A DNA stretch of 64,000 nt, from contig NZ_CP132204.1 of assembly GCF_030718995.1 (NCBI RefSeq), positions 1,612,001 to 1,676,000 on the forward strand, given 5' to 3'. Position numbers and translations under genes: made by a program. A model generated the notes under the pieces. The model had not been told where the DNA came from. It saw only the letters and a list, made by a program, of their open reading frames with translations, and did no database searches. Origin of the DNA: Arthrobacter oryzae (lineage in GTDB: Bacteria; Actinomycetota; Actinomycetes; Actinomycetales; Micrococcaceae). Within the stretch, counting starts at the first letter, position 1. Each line of letters begins with the position of its first letter. Below are positions 56,838 through 64,000 of this stretch, piece after piece.

Positions 56838-56914
56838 CGGCGGCTCCAGCACCAACAGCACAACAGCCGGGCAACCGGGAAAGAGGTAACTAAACACATG
56901 GAACGGCTCGGCTC

Positions 56915-57160
56915 ATGGAACTGAAATCACAGTGGCACCGGCTTGATCCTGCCACCCGCCGATGGCTCATGGACAATCCCGGCTGTGTGGTGCTGCCAAG
57001 GACAATCTCCACGATCGTTGCCCGGGTTGCTGATGAGCCGGTGGTGCGCGACCAGCACGGCACGATCCAGCTCAGCGCTGCCGACGTCAGCTTCATCCGC
57101 ACCCGGGTCCGCAGTTCGTCGGCCGGGGCGGAAAGCGCGGAGTCCGGCCCCCTCGACTAA
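56915..57160 (+). CDS. small hypothetical protein
   Basis: 81 residues (start MELKSQWHRLDPATRRWL, end ESAESGPLD). No signal peptide or membrane segment; it looks like a helix-strand mix with the motif NPGCVVLPRTI. The Ser/Glu-rich C-terminus seems disordered. An 8-codon ORF starts at 56899 and ends inside this gene (stop overlapping), possibly coupling translation. 77 bp after hsp20 on the same strand. Family not recognised. Confidence 0.65.
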   Translation: MELKSQWHRLDPATRRWLMDNPGCVVLPRTISTIVARVADEPVVRDQHGTIQLSAADVSFIRTRVRSSSAGAESAESGPLD

Positions 57161-57218
57161 GGATGGCCGGACTCCGGTTCCGCCGGGAAACGCCCGCTCC
57201 TGCTGCGCTAACCCGAAT

Positions 57219-58634
57219 TTACGACGCCGGGCCGGCGCCCACCGCGGCTTCTTCGGCTGTGATTTCTTCCGCAGCCGGTCCGGCACTGCCACCCTTGCGG
57301 TAGCGCCAGACGCCGATCCCCACCACGACGGCGGCCAGCGCCAGCGAGAGGAACAGCGACTCGCGGGTGGACTCAAGGATCACCATGCCGACAATCAGCG
57401 CAACGATGCTGACGATGGCTACCCAGGTCAAGTAGGGGAAAAGCCACATCTTGAGTGCAAGGTCCTTGGCGGCGGCACCCATGCGCCGGCGGAGGATCAA
57501 CTGCGAGGCAGCGATGACCAGCCAGACGAACAGCGCAATGGCCCCCGAGGTGTTCACCAGGAACAGGAACACGGTGTCCGGCGCAATGTAGTTCAGGCCC
57601 ACGGTGATGAAGCCGACCACGGTGGAGGCCAGTACGGCAGCGGCAGGTACGCCGCGCTTGGAGATCTTCGTCCACGCCCGCGGCGCGTCCCCGCGGCGGG
57701 ACAGTGAGAACAGCATGCGGCTGGCCGTATAGAGTCCCGAGTTCAGGCAGGACAGCACCGATGTCAGCACCACAATGTCCATGATGGTGCCGGCGCCCGG
57801 AATGCCGAAGAGTTCGATCACGGCAACATAGGGGCTCTTGGCCACGGAGGCGGAGTTCCACGGCAGCAGGGTGACCACAATGGCGATGGAGCCGATGTAG
57901 AACACCAGGATGCGCCAGACCGTGGACTTTACGGCCTTCTTCACGGCGTCCACCGGGTTCTCGGATTCGCCTGCCGCGATGGTGGCGATTTCGGCGCCGA
58001 AGAAGGAGAAGACCACCACAAGGATGCCGGCCAGTACCGCGCCCGGGCCGTTCGGCAGGAACCCGCCGTTGTTGACCAGGTTGTCCAGCCCGGGTGCCGG
58101 AACGCCCGGAATCAGGCCCAGGATGGCGGCCGCGCCGAAGAGCAGGAACAACACAATGGCAGCCACCTTGATGGAGGCGAACCAGAACTCGAATTCTCCG
58201 TACGACTTCACCGAGCCGAGGTTGGTGAGCGTCAACAGCACCATCAGGATCAGGGCCCAGACCCACTGGTCGATACCCGGAACCCAGCGGTGCATGATGG
58301 CAGCGCCTGCGGTGGCTTCGATTCCCAGGACGATGATCCAGAACCAGGCGTAGAGCCAGCCGATGCTGAATCCGGCCCAGCGTCCCAGGGCTTTGTCCGC
58401 GTACGTGGAAAAGGATCCGGTTTCCGGGTTGGCTGCAGCCATTTCGCCGAGCATCCGCATCACCAGGATCACCACGATGCCTGCGGCCATGTAGGCGAGC
58501 AGGATGCCGGGGCCGGCCTGCTGGATGGCGGCGCCTGAGCCCACAAAGAGGCCGGCGCCGATGACGCCGGCAATGGCGATCATGGAAAGGTGCCTGGGTT
58601 TCAGGGACTTGGAGAGCTGTTGGTCAGCGTGCAT
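57219..58634 (-). CDS. amino acid permease (GabP-like, APC family)
   Basis: 471-residue amino acid transporter with 12 hydrophobic segments. The family signature is RHLSMIAIAGVIGAGLFVGSG near residue 15, NPETGSFSTYADKALGRW near residue 70 and FFGAEIATIAAGESENP near residue 210. GABA/basic amino-acid transporters (GabP, RocE, AroP) share these; specificity is not resolved. ATG 58634; about 230 bp of non-coding DNA precedes the response-regulator stop on the other side. Confidence 0.88.
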   Translation of the reverse strand: MHADQQLSKSLKPRHLSMIAIAGVIGAGLFVGSGAAIQQAGPGILLAYMAAGIVVILVMRMLGEMAAANPETGSFSTYADKALGRWAGFSIGWLYAWFWIIVLGIEATAGAAIMHRWVPGIDQWVWALILMVLLTLTNLGSVKSYGEFEFWFASIKVAAIVLFLLFGAAAILGLIPGVPAPGLDNLVNNGGFLPNGPGAVLAGILVVVFSFFGAEIATIAAGESENPVDAVKKAVKSTVWRILVFYIGSIAIVVTLLPWNSASVAKSPYVAVIELFGIPGAGTIMDIVVLTSVLSCLNSGLYTASRMLFSLSRRGDAPRAWTKISKRGVPAAAVLASTVVGFITVGLNYIAPDTVFLFLVNTSGAIALFVWLVIAASQLILRRRMGAAAKDLALKMWLFPYLTWVAIVSIVALIVGMVILESTRESLFLSLALAAVVVGIGVWRYRKGGSAGPAAEEITAEEAAVGAGPAS

Positions 58635-58863
58635 GGAAGCGCCGTCCTTCGTTGGGGGTGTGGGCCCTGGACGGACACGGATCGCCGTGTGTCAGGCCAC
58701 ATTTCTTTTTCACCCTAGACCGGATGCCGGGACGCGGATCTTGTGCAGTCGAACATTTTGACGTGGACGGAAAAGGAACTTCCCACAATGAATGGCATGG
58801 GAGAGCAACGAAAGTTACGCGCAGTGCAACTTTGAAATGTGTTTGAAATCTACCTCCGGGTAG

Positions 58864-59616
58864 CTAGTAGTCCGGATTGCTGGGGACCACCAGTCCCGTT
58901 TCGTAGGCGTAGACCACGGCCTGCACCCTGTCCCGGAGATGCAGCTTGGCGAGGATCCGGCGCACGTGCGTTTTGACGGTCGCCTCGGAGAGGAAGAACC
59001 GGTGGGCGATCTCGGCGTTGGACAATCCTTCGGCCATGGCTTCCAGCATTTCCGTTTCGCGCGGCGTCAGCGCCTCCAGCAAGGGGTCCATCTGCTGTTC
59101 CTCGCCATAAGGGTGCCGGCCCCGGCCTGTTCCCGGTGTGGAGGCGCCGGTTCGCTGCCCGGATACAGCCGCGGGGTGGTCCCCGCGGACATACGCTTCC
59201 AGCAGGCGGCGGGTGACTCGGGGTGCCACCACGGCATCCCCGCTTGCCACCACGCGCACGGCACTCACCAGCTCAGCCGGCGCCACGTCCTTGAGCAAGA
59301 ACGCCGAAGCTCCTGCCTGCAGCCCGGCAAAGGCGTATTCATCGAGGTCGAAGGTGGTCAGGATGATCACCTTGGCGCGGGACCCTGACGAAGTCACGGC
59401 CCGGGTTGCCTCAATTCCATCCAGGACCGGCATCCGGACATCCATCAGCACCACGTCGGGGTTCACCTCCCGGACCTGCCGGATTGCTTCCGCCCCGTCC
59501 GAGGCCTCGCCCACAATGCGAAGGTCGTCCTCGCCCTCGAGGATGAGCCGGAAGCCCATCCGTAACAGCGGCTGGTCATCCACCAGCAGAACATTGATCG
59601 GTGCCTTGCCGTTCAT
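58864..59616 (-). CDS. LuxR-family two-component response regulator
   Basis: 250 residues. Receiver domain (residues 8-125) with phospho-acceptor Asp in [10 protein letters not shown], then a long linker rich in Gly/Pro/Ala (residues about 160-185), then a LuxR-type [51 protein letters not shown] (about 196-243). Activated by phosphate transfer from the neighbouring kinase. ATG 59616 overlaps the kinase stop at 59613. The last gene of an ABC-transporter operon. The linker is longer than usual. Confidence 0.92.
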   Translation of the reverse strand: MNGKAPINVLLVDDQPLLRMGFRLILEGEDDLRIVGEASDGAEAIRQVREVNPDVVLMDVRMPVLDGIEATRAVTSSGSRAKVIILTTFDLDEYAFAGLQAGASAFLLKDVAPAELVSAVRVVASGDAVVAPRVTRRLLEAYVRGDHPAAVSGQRTGASTPGTGRGRHPYGEEQQMDPLLEALTPRETEMLEAMAEGLSNAEIAHRFFLSEATVKTHVRRILAKLHLRDRVQAVVYAYETGLVVPSNPDY

Positions 59617-60929
59617 GATTTTCCTTGGTCCCCATTCCAATTCAGTACCGCGCTGACGCGCCAACCGCCACCGGCAGTGCGTCCGGCCTCCACCGTACCG
59701 CCGTAAATCCCCGCACGTTCGCGCATACCGGTCAGGCCCTGTCCGGAACCCGCCGGCCGCATCCCGGCGGAAGCTGCCTCCGGCCCGCTACCCACGGTGC
59801 CCTTGCCGTCGTCGAGCACTTCAATGGTGACCATGCCGTCAGTGCGGGCCATGCTCACGTCCACCCGGCCCAGCGCCCGGCCGTAGCGGAGCACGTTCGT
59901 GAGCGACTCCTGCACGATCCGGTACACAGTCAGCTGGAAGGCTGCGTCCTCGGGCAGGGCTGGCCCGGTGTGTGAGTAGTGCAGCGGCAACCCCGCCGTG
60001 CGGAAGCCCTCAAGGAGCTTGGCCAGGCTGTTTCCCGCGCTCAGGGGCTGGCGCGGCGCCAGGCCGGCCGGTGATTCGTCGCGGAGGACCCCCAACACCC
60101 GGCGCATGTCCGCCAAAGCCGTTCGCCCGGTCCGCGAAAGCTCGCCCAGGACCTCCGCGGCGCGGTCAGGACTCTTCCTGACCACCACTGCGGCGCCGTC
60201 GGACAAGGTGAGCATCACCGTGAGGGAGTGGGCAACGACGTCGTGCATCTCCCTGGCGATCCTGTTGCGTTCGGTGACCGAACCCAGCTCCGCGGTCCGG
60301 GCGGCCCAAGCGGCGATTTCCTGTTCGTGTTCCCGCCGCTGCCGGACGGAGATGCCGATTCCGGCGGCGATGATGTTGGACAGCGTGATGGTGATACCGG
60401 CAACGATTCCGAACACAAGCTGCGAATTCTCCGGCGCAGCGGGACCGCCGTCGGGAAGAGCGCGTTCCAGCGGACCCACCAGGGTCAGGAAGTACAACAG
60501 GGAAAGCGGAGTGTTGGCCAATGCCAACGCAGTGATGGAGAACCTGCGGGACCGCTGCACCGCAAGGGCATAGAGGGCAAACCACAGGCCGGCGGAGACG
60601 TTGGAGCCCCAGGGGTGCAGGAAGGTAATGCAGACTTCCAGGACAGCCACGGCGGCAACAACGGCCACCGGGTGGGACCGGCGGAAGACGAGCGCCGCGG
60701 CGACGGCGGCGAGCAGCGCGACCGCAGCCCAGCCGCCGTCGAGCACGGCATCCACGGCGGTGGGAGTGACCAGGAGCAGGTAGCACAGCACCACCACCGC
60801 ATCCATGACCCGGGGGTGCCGGTGGAGGTACCGGCGGAGCCGTCCGCGCCGCCGGTCGGCGAGTTCGGCAAAGGACGCATCAACCTGAGTCAGGGCTGAC
60901 GCGTCCTTTGCCGGTGGTTCGTCATGCAT
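59613..60929 (-). CDS. sensor histidine kinase, HisKA_3 type
   Basis: 438 residues. N-terminal region has about five membrane helices (residues about 45-165), then a HisKA_3 domain with phospho-acceptor His in [15 protein letters not shown], and an HATPase domain with [10 protein letters not shown] and [12 protein letters not shown] (nucleotide-binding N and G boxes). Typical NarL/LuxR-paired kinases of the cell envelope. Overlaps the response-regulator gene by 4 bp and follows the ABC permease by 29 bp. Confidence 0.93.
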   Translation of the reverse strand: MHDEPPAKDASALTQVDASFAELADRRRGRLRRYLHRHPRVMDAVVVLCYLLLVTPTAVDAVLDGGWAAVALLAAVAAALVFRRSHPVAVVAAVAVLEVCITFLHPWGSNVSAGLWFALYALAVQRSRRFSITALALANTPLSLLYFLTLVGPLERALPDGGPAAPENSQLVFGIVAGITITLSNIIAAGIGISVRQRREHEQEIAAWAARTAELGSVTERNRIAREMHDVVAHSLTVMLTLSDGAAVVVRKSPDRAAEVLGELSRTGRTALADMRRVLGVLRDESPAGLAPRQPLSAGNSLAKLLEGFRTAGLPLHYSHTGPALPEDAAFQLTVYRIVQESLTNVLRYGRALGRVDVSMARTDGMVTIEVLDDGKGTVGSGPEAASAGMRPAGSGQGLTGMRERAGIYGGTVEAGRTAGGGWRVSAVLNWNGDQGKS

Positions 60930-60958
60930 GTGTTGAGCCTAGACGGCGATCCGGCCGC

Positions 60959-61885
60959 TCAAATGTCCCGCTTCTTCAGCAGAACCATGGCCAGCACTGC
61001 CGGAACCGCCACCCATGCGCCAAGCACCAGCGCCGCCTGCCATGCCTCAAGGGTCCCTTCCACATGTTCGACGGCGGTCAGCGGGGTCACGGTGTTGCCG
61101 GGAAGGTACTTGCGGGCTTCCTCGAAGAAGTCGCCGGGGATCAGCTGGAAGGCGATCGGCGCCACGAAGAACAGGCCCACCAGGCTCATGATCCCTCCCG
61201 CAGAGTTGCGGATGATGCTGCCCAGGGACATACCGATGGAGGCCACCGCCGCCACATACAGGCTGTTGACCACCAGCAGTTTGACGGACTGGGAACTGGC
61301 CAGGTCCAGGCTGAGGCCGTAGTTGTCCAGGATCGGGACGGACACCAGGCCGGCCAGCAAGGTGGACACGCCGGTGAGGACGAAGGAGACCGCCACCACC
61401 ACGAGGAGCTTCGCCACGAAGGCCGGAATCCTCTTGGGTACGGCCGCGAACGTGGAACGCGCCATACCGGTGGTGAACTCGGAGCTCATCAGCAGCACGC
61501 CCAGGGATCCGAGGATCAGCTGGGCGAAGGCAATGCCGGACGTTGGAGCGCTGACCGCGATGTCACCGCCCTGGGCAGCCATCTGGGCTGCGGCTTCAGG
61601 ATCGGAGGCCATCTCCTCGCGGAACTGTCCGGTGGACCAGGCCGCCAGCGCGCCGAAGCCCACCATCACCAGCATGGTGGAAGCGAGCAGGATCAGGGTG
61701 GACAGCAGGGTGCGGAACTTGATGAATTCCGAGTGCAGAACGCGCAGGAAACTGGGGCCCGGGCCGGGCGAAGCCGGGCTGCCACCCGAGCGGACGGCCT
61801 CTCCGGAGGGACCGCCGGCCCGGGGTGCCGCGCCGCCCTGCGCCCTGCGGCCTGAAGGGTTGGGTTCCAAAGTTGTTGAGCTCAT
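60959..61885 (-). CDS. ABC-2 type transporter permease
   Basis: 308 residues: an Arg/Pro/Gly-rich N-terminal tail of about 45 residues, then six membrane helices of the ABC-2 fold (FRTLLSTLILLASTMLVMVG; SEFTTGMARSTFAAVPKRIPAF; LLVVVAVSFVLTGVSTL). It pairs with the ATPase ending 3 bp upstream. The large external loop after helix 1 (QFREEMASDPEAAAQMAAQGG) is typical of NatB/YhaP-type exporters. Substrate likely an antimicrobial or lipid. Confidence 0.85.
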   Translation of the reverse strand: MSSTTLEPNPSGRRAQGGAAPRAGGPSGEAVRSGGSPASPGPGPSFLRVLHSEFIKFRTLLSTLILLASTMLVMVGFGALAAWSTGQFREEMASDPEAAAQMAAQGGDIAVSAPTSGIAFAQLILGSLGVLLMSSEFTTGMARSTFAAVPKRIPAFVAKLLVVVAVSFVLTGVSTLLAGLVSVPILDNYGLSLDLASSQSVKLLVVNSLYVAAVASIGMSLGSIIRNSAGGIMSLVGLFFVAPIAFQLIPGDFFEEARKYLPGNTVTPLTAVEHVEGTLEAWQAALVLGAWVAVPAVLAMVLLKKRDI

Positions 61886-61888
61886 GGC

Positions 61889-62833
61889 TTACTTGCCTCC
61901 GGTCTGGGTGGGAACGGGGGCTCCCGTGGTGATCAGCGAGTGGTATTCGACCTCATCCTTGGTCAGCTCCATGTACGCCTCTTCGAGGCTGGCCTGGAGC
62001 GGGGTGAGTTCATAGATCATGATGTGGTTTTCGAGCGCTGTACGGGCGATCTGCCGCGGGTCCAGGCCCCTGACCTCCAGCAGTTCGTGCTCCTGGGCTT
62101 CCACCGAAACTCCGGTTCCGGCAAGGAAACGCATCAGCTGGTCCGGCTGGTCGGTGCGGACACGGGTGCGGACCGCGCCGTTGCCGGTGATGATGTCCTT
62201 GATCGGGGCGTCCGCGATGATCTTTCCGCGGCCGATCACGATCAGGTGGTCTGCCGTCACGGCCATTTCGCTCATGAGGTGGCTGGACAGGAAGACGGTG
62301 CGACCTTCCGAGGCCAGGTACTTCACCAGGTTGCGGACCCACACCACGCCCTCCGGATCCAGCCCGTTCACCGGCTCGTCCAGGATGACGGTCTGCGGGT
62401 CGCCCAGCAGCGCCGCGGCAATTCCCAGCCGCTGGCCCATGCCGAGCGAAAAGCCCTTGACCTTCTTCTTCGCGACGTCTGACAGTCCGGTCATTTCGAT
62501 GACCTCGTTGACGCGCTTCTTGGGGATGCTGTGTGTGGCGGCCATGGCCAGGAGGTGGTTGTAGGCTGAACGGCCGGTGTGTACGGCCTTCGCGTCCAGG
62601 AGGGCGCCCACTTCACGTAACGGCGCCGCGTGCTTGGTGAACGGGACTCCGTTCACGGTGACCGAGCCCGACGTCGGGGCGTCCAGTCCCATGATCATTC
62701 TCATGGTGGTGGATTTGCCGGCTCCGTTGGGGCCCAGGAAACCGGTGACCCGGCCCGCCTGAACCGTGAAATCCACTCCGCCCACGGCGGTTTTGTCGCC
62801 GTAGACCTTGGACAGGCCTCTTGCTTCAATCAT
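61889..62833 (-). CDS. ABC transporter ATP-binding protein
   Basis: 314 residues. Walker A FLGPNGAGKSTTMRMI near residue 36, Q-loop, signature SLGMGQRLGIAAALLGDP near residue 135, Walker B VILDEPVNGLD, and H-loop LSSHLMSE. C-terminal extension (residues about 225-314) is typical of drug- or antibiotic-exporter ATPases such as NatA/BcrA. First gene of the four-gene operon ATPase-permease-kinase-regulator, so the two-component system likely controls or senses the exporter. Confidence 0.93.
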   Translation of the reverse strand: MIEARGLSKVYGDKTAVGGVDFTVQAGRVTGFLGPNGAGKSTTMRMIMGLDAPTSGSVTVNGVPFTKHAAPLREVGALLDAKAVHTGRSAYNHLLAMAATHSIPKKRVNEVIEMTGLSDVAKKKVKGFSLGMGQRLGIAAALLGDPQTVILDEPVNGLDPEGVVWVRNLVKYLASEGRTVFLSSHLMSEMAVTADHLIVIGRGKIIADAPIKDIITGNGAVRTRVRTDQPDQLMRFLAGTGVSVEAQEHELLEVRGLDPRQIARTALENHIMIYELTPLQASLEEAYMELTKDEVEYHSLITTGAPVPTQTGGK

Positions 62834-62995
62834 GGAAGCGTTCCTTTGCGTAGCTGTGGATGCTGTGACGGCTTCTGCACGCCGCAGATCCGTTCGTACC
62901 GCCCACGCTACAGACGCCGGGTTCGCATTTCGCCGGTCTCAGGGATGATTCAGGGTGGATTCAGGGTAGTCCCAAGGGATGACCGCCGCTGCCGC

Positions 62996-64000
62996 TCAGG
63001 AAGCCGGCGACGGCTGCGGGGTGTAGTAGGTCAGTGCCCCGGGCAGCACCGAAAATTCAACGCGGCGTACGCCCGACAAGGCTTCACCGTCCACGGCAAG
63101 TGCCATGGGCGGTCCTGCCGCTTCCACGGTTACGGTGGTCGATTCCGTCAAATGCGTGATCCTGGACGTGGCCACCGTGCCTGTCAGGACGGACCACAGC
63201 AGCCGGAGCCTCGCGAAGGACTCGTCCGCAGTGATCATCCGGAGGTCCAGGACGCCGTCGTCCATCACCGGGCGCACCAGCGGTGCGTGGTCGCGGGGGT
63301 AGTAGCGTCCCCGGCCCACGTACAGGATCCACAGCTTGTGGCGGACGCCGTTCACAGCCATGGTGGTGGGCCTGCCGGCCGCGAAGGTGCGGAACATTGC
63401 GGCAACCCCGGCGAGCGGTTTACCAAGGGCCGGCTGCAGCTGTTCCCGGCGGCGCACCAGGTTTGGATACAGGCCGATGCTTGCCGTGTTGAGCATGATC
63501 CGTTCCAGCTTTTCGGGGCTCCCGGCGAGGCCGCGCTCCACGAGCACATGCCCCACGTCCGCCCGGGCCGCCGCCCCGGCCGAAGCAGCCTCCACGGCGC
63601 CCACAAGGCTGGACGTTCCGGCGTCGCGGGCAAAGTGGTTCAGCGTTCCGCCGGGCAGCACGAGCAGGGGGAGGGAAAGTTCGACGGCGACGGCCGCGGC
63701 CGTTCCCACCGTTCCGTCGCCGCCCCACACCCCGAGCCCGGCTGTACCGGGACGTCCGGCAACCGCCCGGATCTCGGCGGCGACGTCCCCGTCTTCGTCG
63801 ATCTCCTGTATATGCGCTAACGGGAATACATCCTGCAGCGCCTTGATGGTCTCGGGCGCATATGATCCGCCCAGGGTGTTGACGGCGATGCTGAGTCCTT
63901 CGCCCCCGGGCAGCTTTGCGGCGCGGGTGGCCGTCCGGGTGGTCGGCGGGAAGGGCGGGCGGACGGGCCACCATTTGCGGGTGATCATGGCGGCGCCGGC
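62996..64000 (-). CDS. diacylglycerol-kinase catalytic-domain protein (5' end beyond window)
   Basis: At least 335 codons visible. The DAG kinase/lipid kinase fold is shown by GVWGGDGTVGTAAAVAVELSLPLLVLPGGTLNHFARD, then MLNTASIGLYPNLVRRRE and DDGVLDLRMI; the C-terminus ends SPAS at 62996. An in-frame ATG is at 63988, but the frame stays open to the window edge (Ala-Gly-Ala-Ala before it) and the N-terminal TRKWWPVRPPFPPT segment reads like a linker. I infer the true start is outside, probably in a PAP2-phosphatase/DAGK fusion of the kind common in actinobacteria. Lipid phosphorylation at the membrane. Confidence 0.8.
   Translation of the reverse strand, partial: AGAAMITRKWWPVRPPFPPTTRTATRAAKLPGGEGLSIAVNTLGGSYAPETIKALQDVFPLAHIQEIDEDGDVAAEIRAVAGRPGTAGLGVWGGDGTVGTAAAVAVELSLPLLVLPGGTLNHFARDAGTSSLVGAVEAASAGAAARADVGHVLVERGLAGSPEKLERIMLNTASIGLYPNLVRRREQLQPALGKPLAGVAAMFRTFAAGRPTTMAVNGVRHKLWILYVGRGRYYPRDHAPLVRPVMDDGVLDLRMITADESFARLRLLWSVLTGTVATSRITHLTESTTVTVEAAGPPMALAVDGEALSGVRRVEFSVLPGALTYYTPQPSPAS

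Noticed and set aside
56899..56925. 8-codon ORF (MERLGSWN) before the 81-residue hypothetical gene
   Set aside because: No own Shine-Dalgarno in the ideal place and too short to support; mentioned only as possible coupling.
1..64000. CRISPR arrays, tRNA/rRNA genes, IS elements or prophage genes
   Set aside because: None recognised by eye; no direct-repeat arrays with regular spacers, no transposase or integrase motifs. A covariance-model scan would be needed to exclude tRNAs fully.

Overview
The window is chromosomal DNA of a high-GC actinobacterium. Protein content, the split PntAA/PntAB/PntB transhydrogenase, frequent GTG/TTG starts, ATGA/GTGA gene overlaps and very strong GC-hairpin terminators fit the Micrococcaceae, most likely Arthrobacter/Pseudarthrobacter (inference from remembered family members; no search was run). 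I saw no rRNA, tRNA, CRISPR array or insertion sequence.

Region 1 (1-10.6 kb) is a catabolic island for quinate/shikimate and protocatechuate. On the minus strand lie an aroE-type dehydrogenase, a QsuB-type 3-dehydroshikimate dehydratase fused to an HPPD-like domain, then pcaH-G-B-D-C-F (pcaF is cut by the window edge), nearly all joined by stop/start overlaps. An IclR regulator and a divergent MHS-family transporter complete the set, with a perfect inverted repeat as candidate operator in front of aroE.

Region 2 (10.6-24.3 kb) holds a LigC-type DNA ligase, pntAA-AB-B, a flavin oxidoreductase overlapping a trehalose-synthase-like GH13 protein, a secreted GH15 glucodextranase divergent from a ROK regulator with a 21-bp palindrome between them, a small unknown protein behind a 30-bp palindrome, and a MoaD/ThiS-like protein paired with a BNR-propeller protein.

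Region 3 (24.4-33.7 kb) contains the strongest candidate for an unusual system: a membrane-anchored CHAT (caspase-fold) protease with a helical-repeat middle, overlapping by 4 bp a Trypco1 (CU044_2847-type) protein. It is followed by a universal stress protein, a DinB-like protein, an MFS carrier with an apparent attenuator leader, and a copper module (csoR with two operator palindromes, copZ, copA with an in-frame His/Met repeat). An orphan WXG100 protein closes the region.

Region 4 (33.7-46.1 kb) has EamA and MATE transporters, a CGNR zinc-finger protein, DoxX, an AztD-like zinc lipoprotein with a Zur-like box, a 1491-residue secreted protein joining a rhamnogalacturonan-acetylesterase-like SGNH domain to a PL11 rhamnogalacturonan lyase, and a double hot-dog thioesterase.

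Region 5 (46.1-52.9 kb) is the dnaB / rplI-rpsR-ssb-rpsF replication-ribosome neighbourhood. A 683-bp gene-free stretch upstream of dnaB carries a cluster of DnaA-box-like sequences, next to two small membrane proteins with L7/L12 C-terminal-like modules.

Region 6 (53-64 kb) has housekeeping and envelope genes: DUF1345, M18 aminopeptidase, a Tat-lipoprotein intradiol dioxygenase, Hsp20, a GabP-type permease, an ABC exporter with a LuxR-type two-component system in one operon, and a diacylglycerol-kinase-domain protein running off the right edge.
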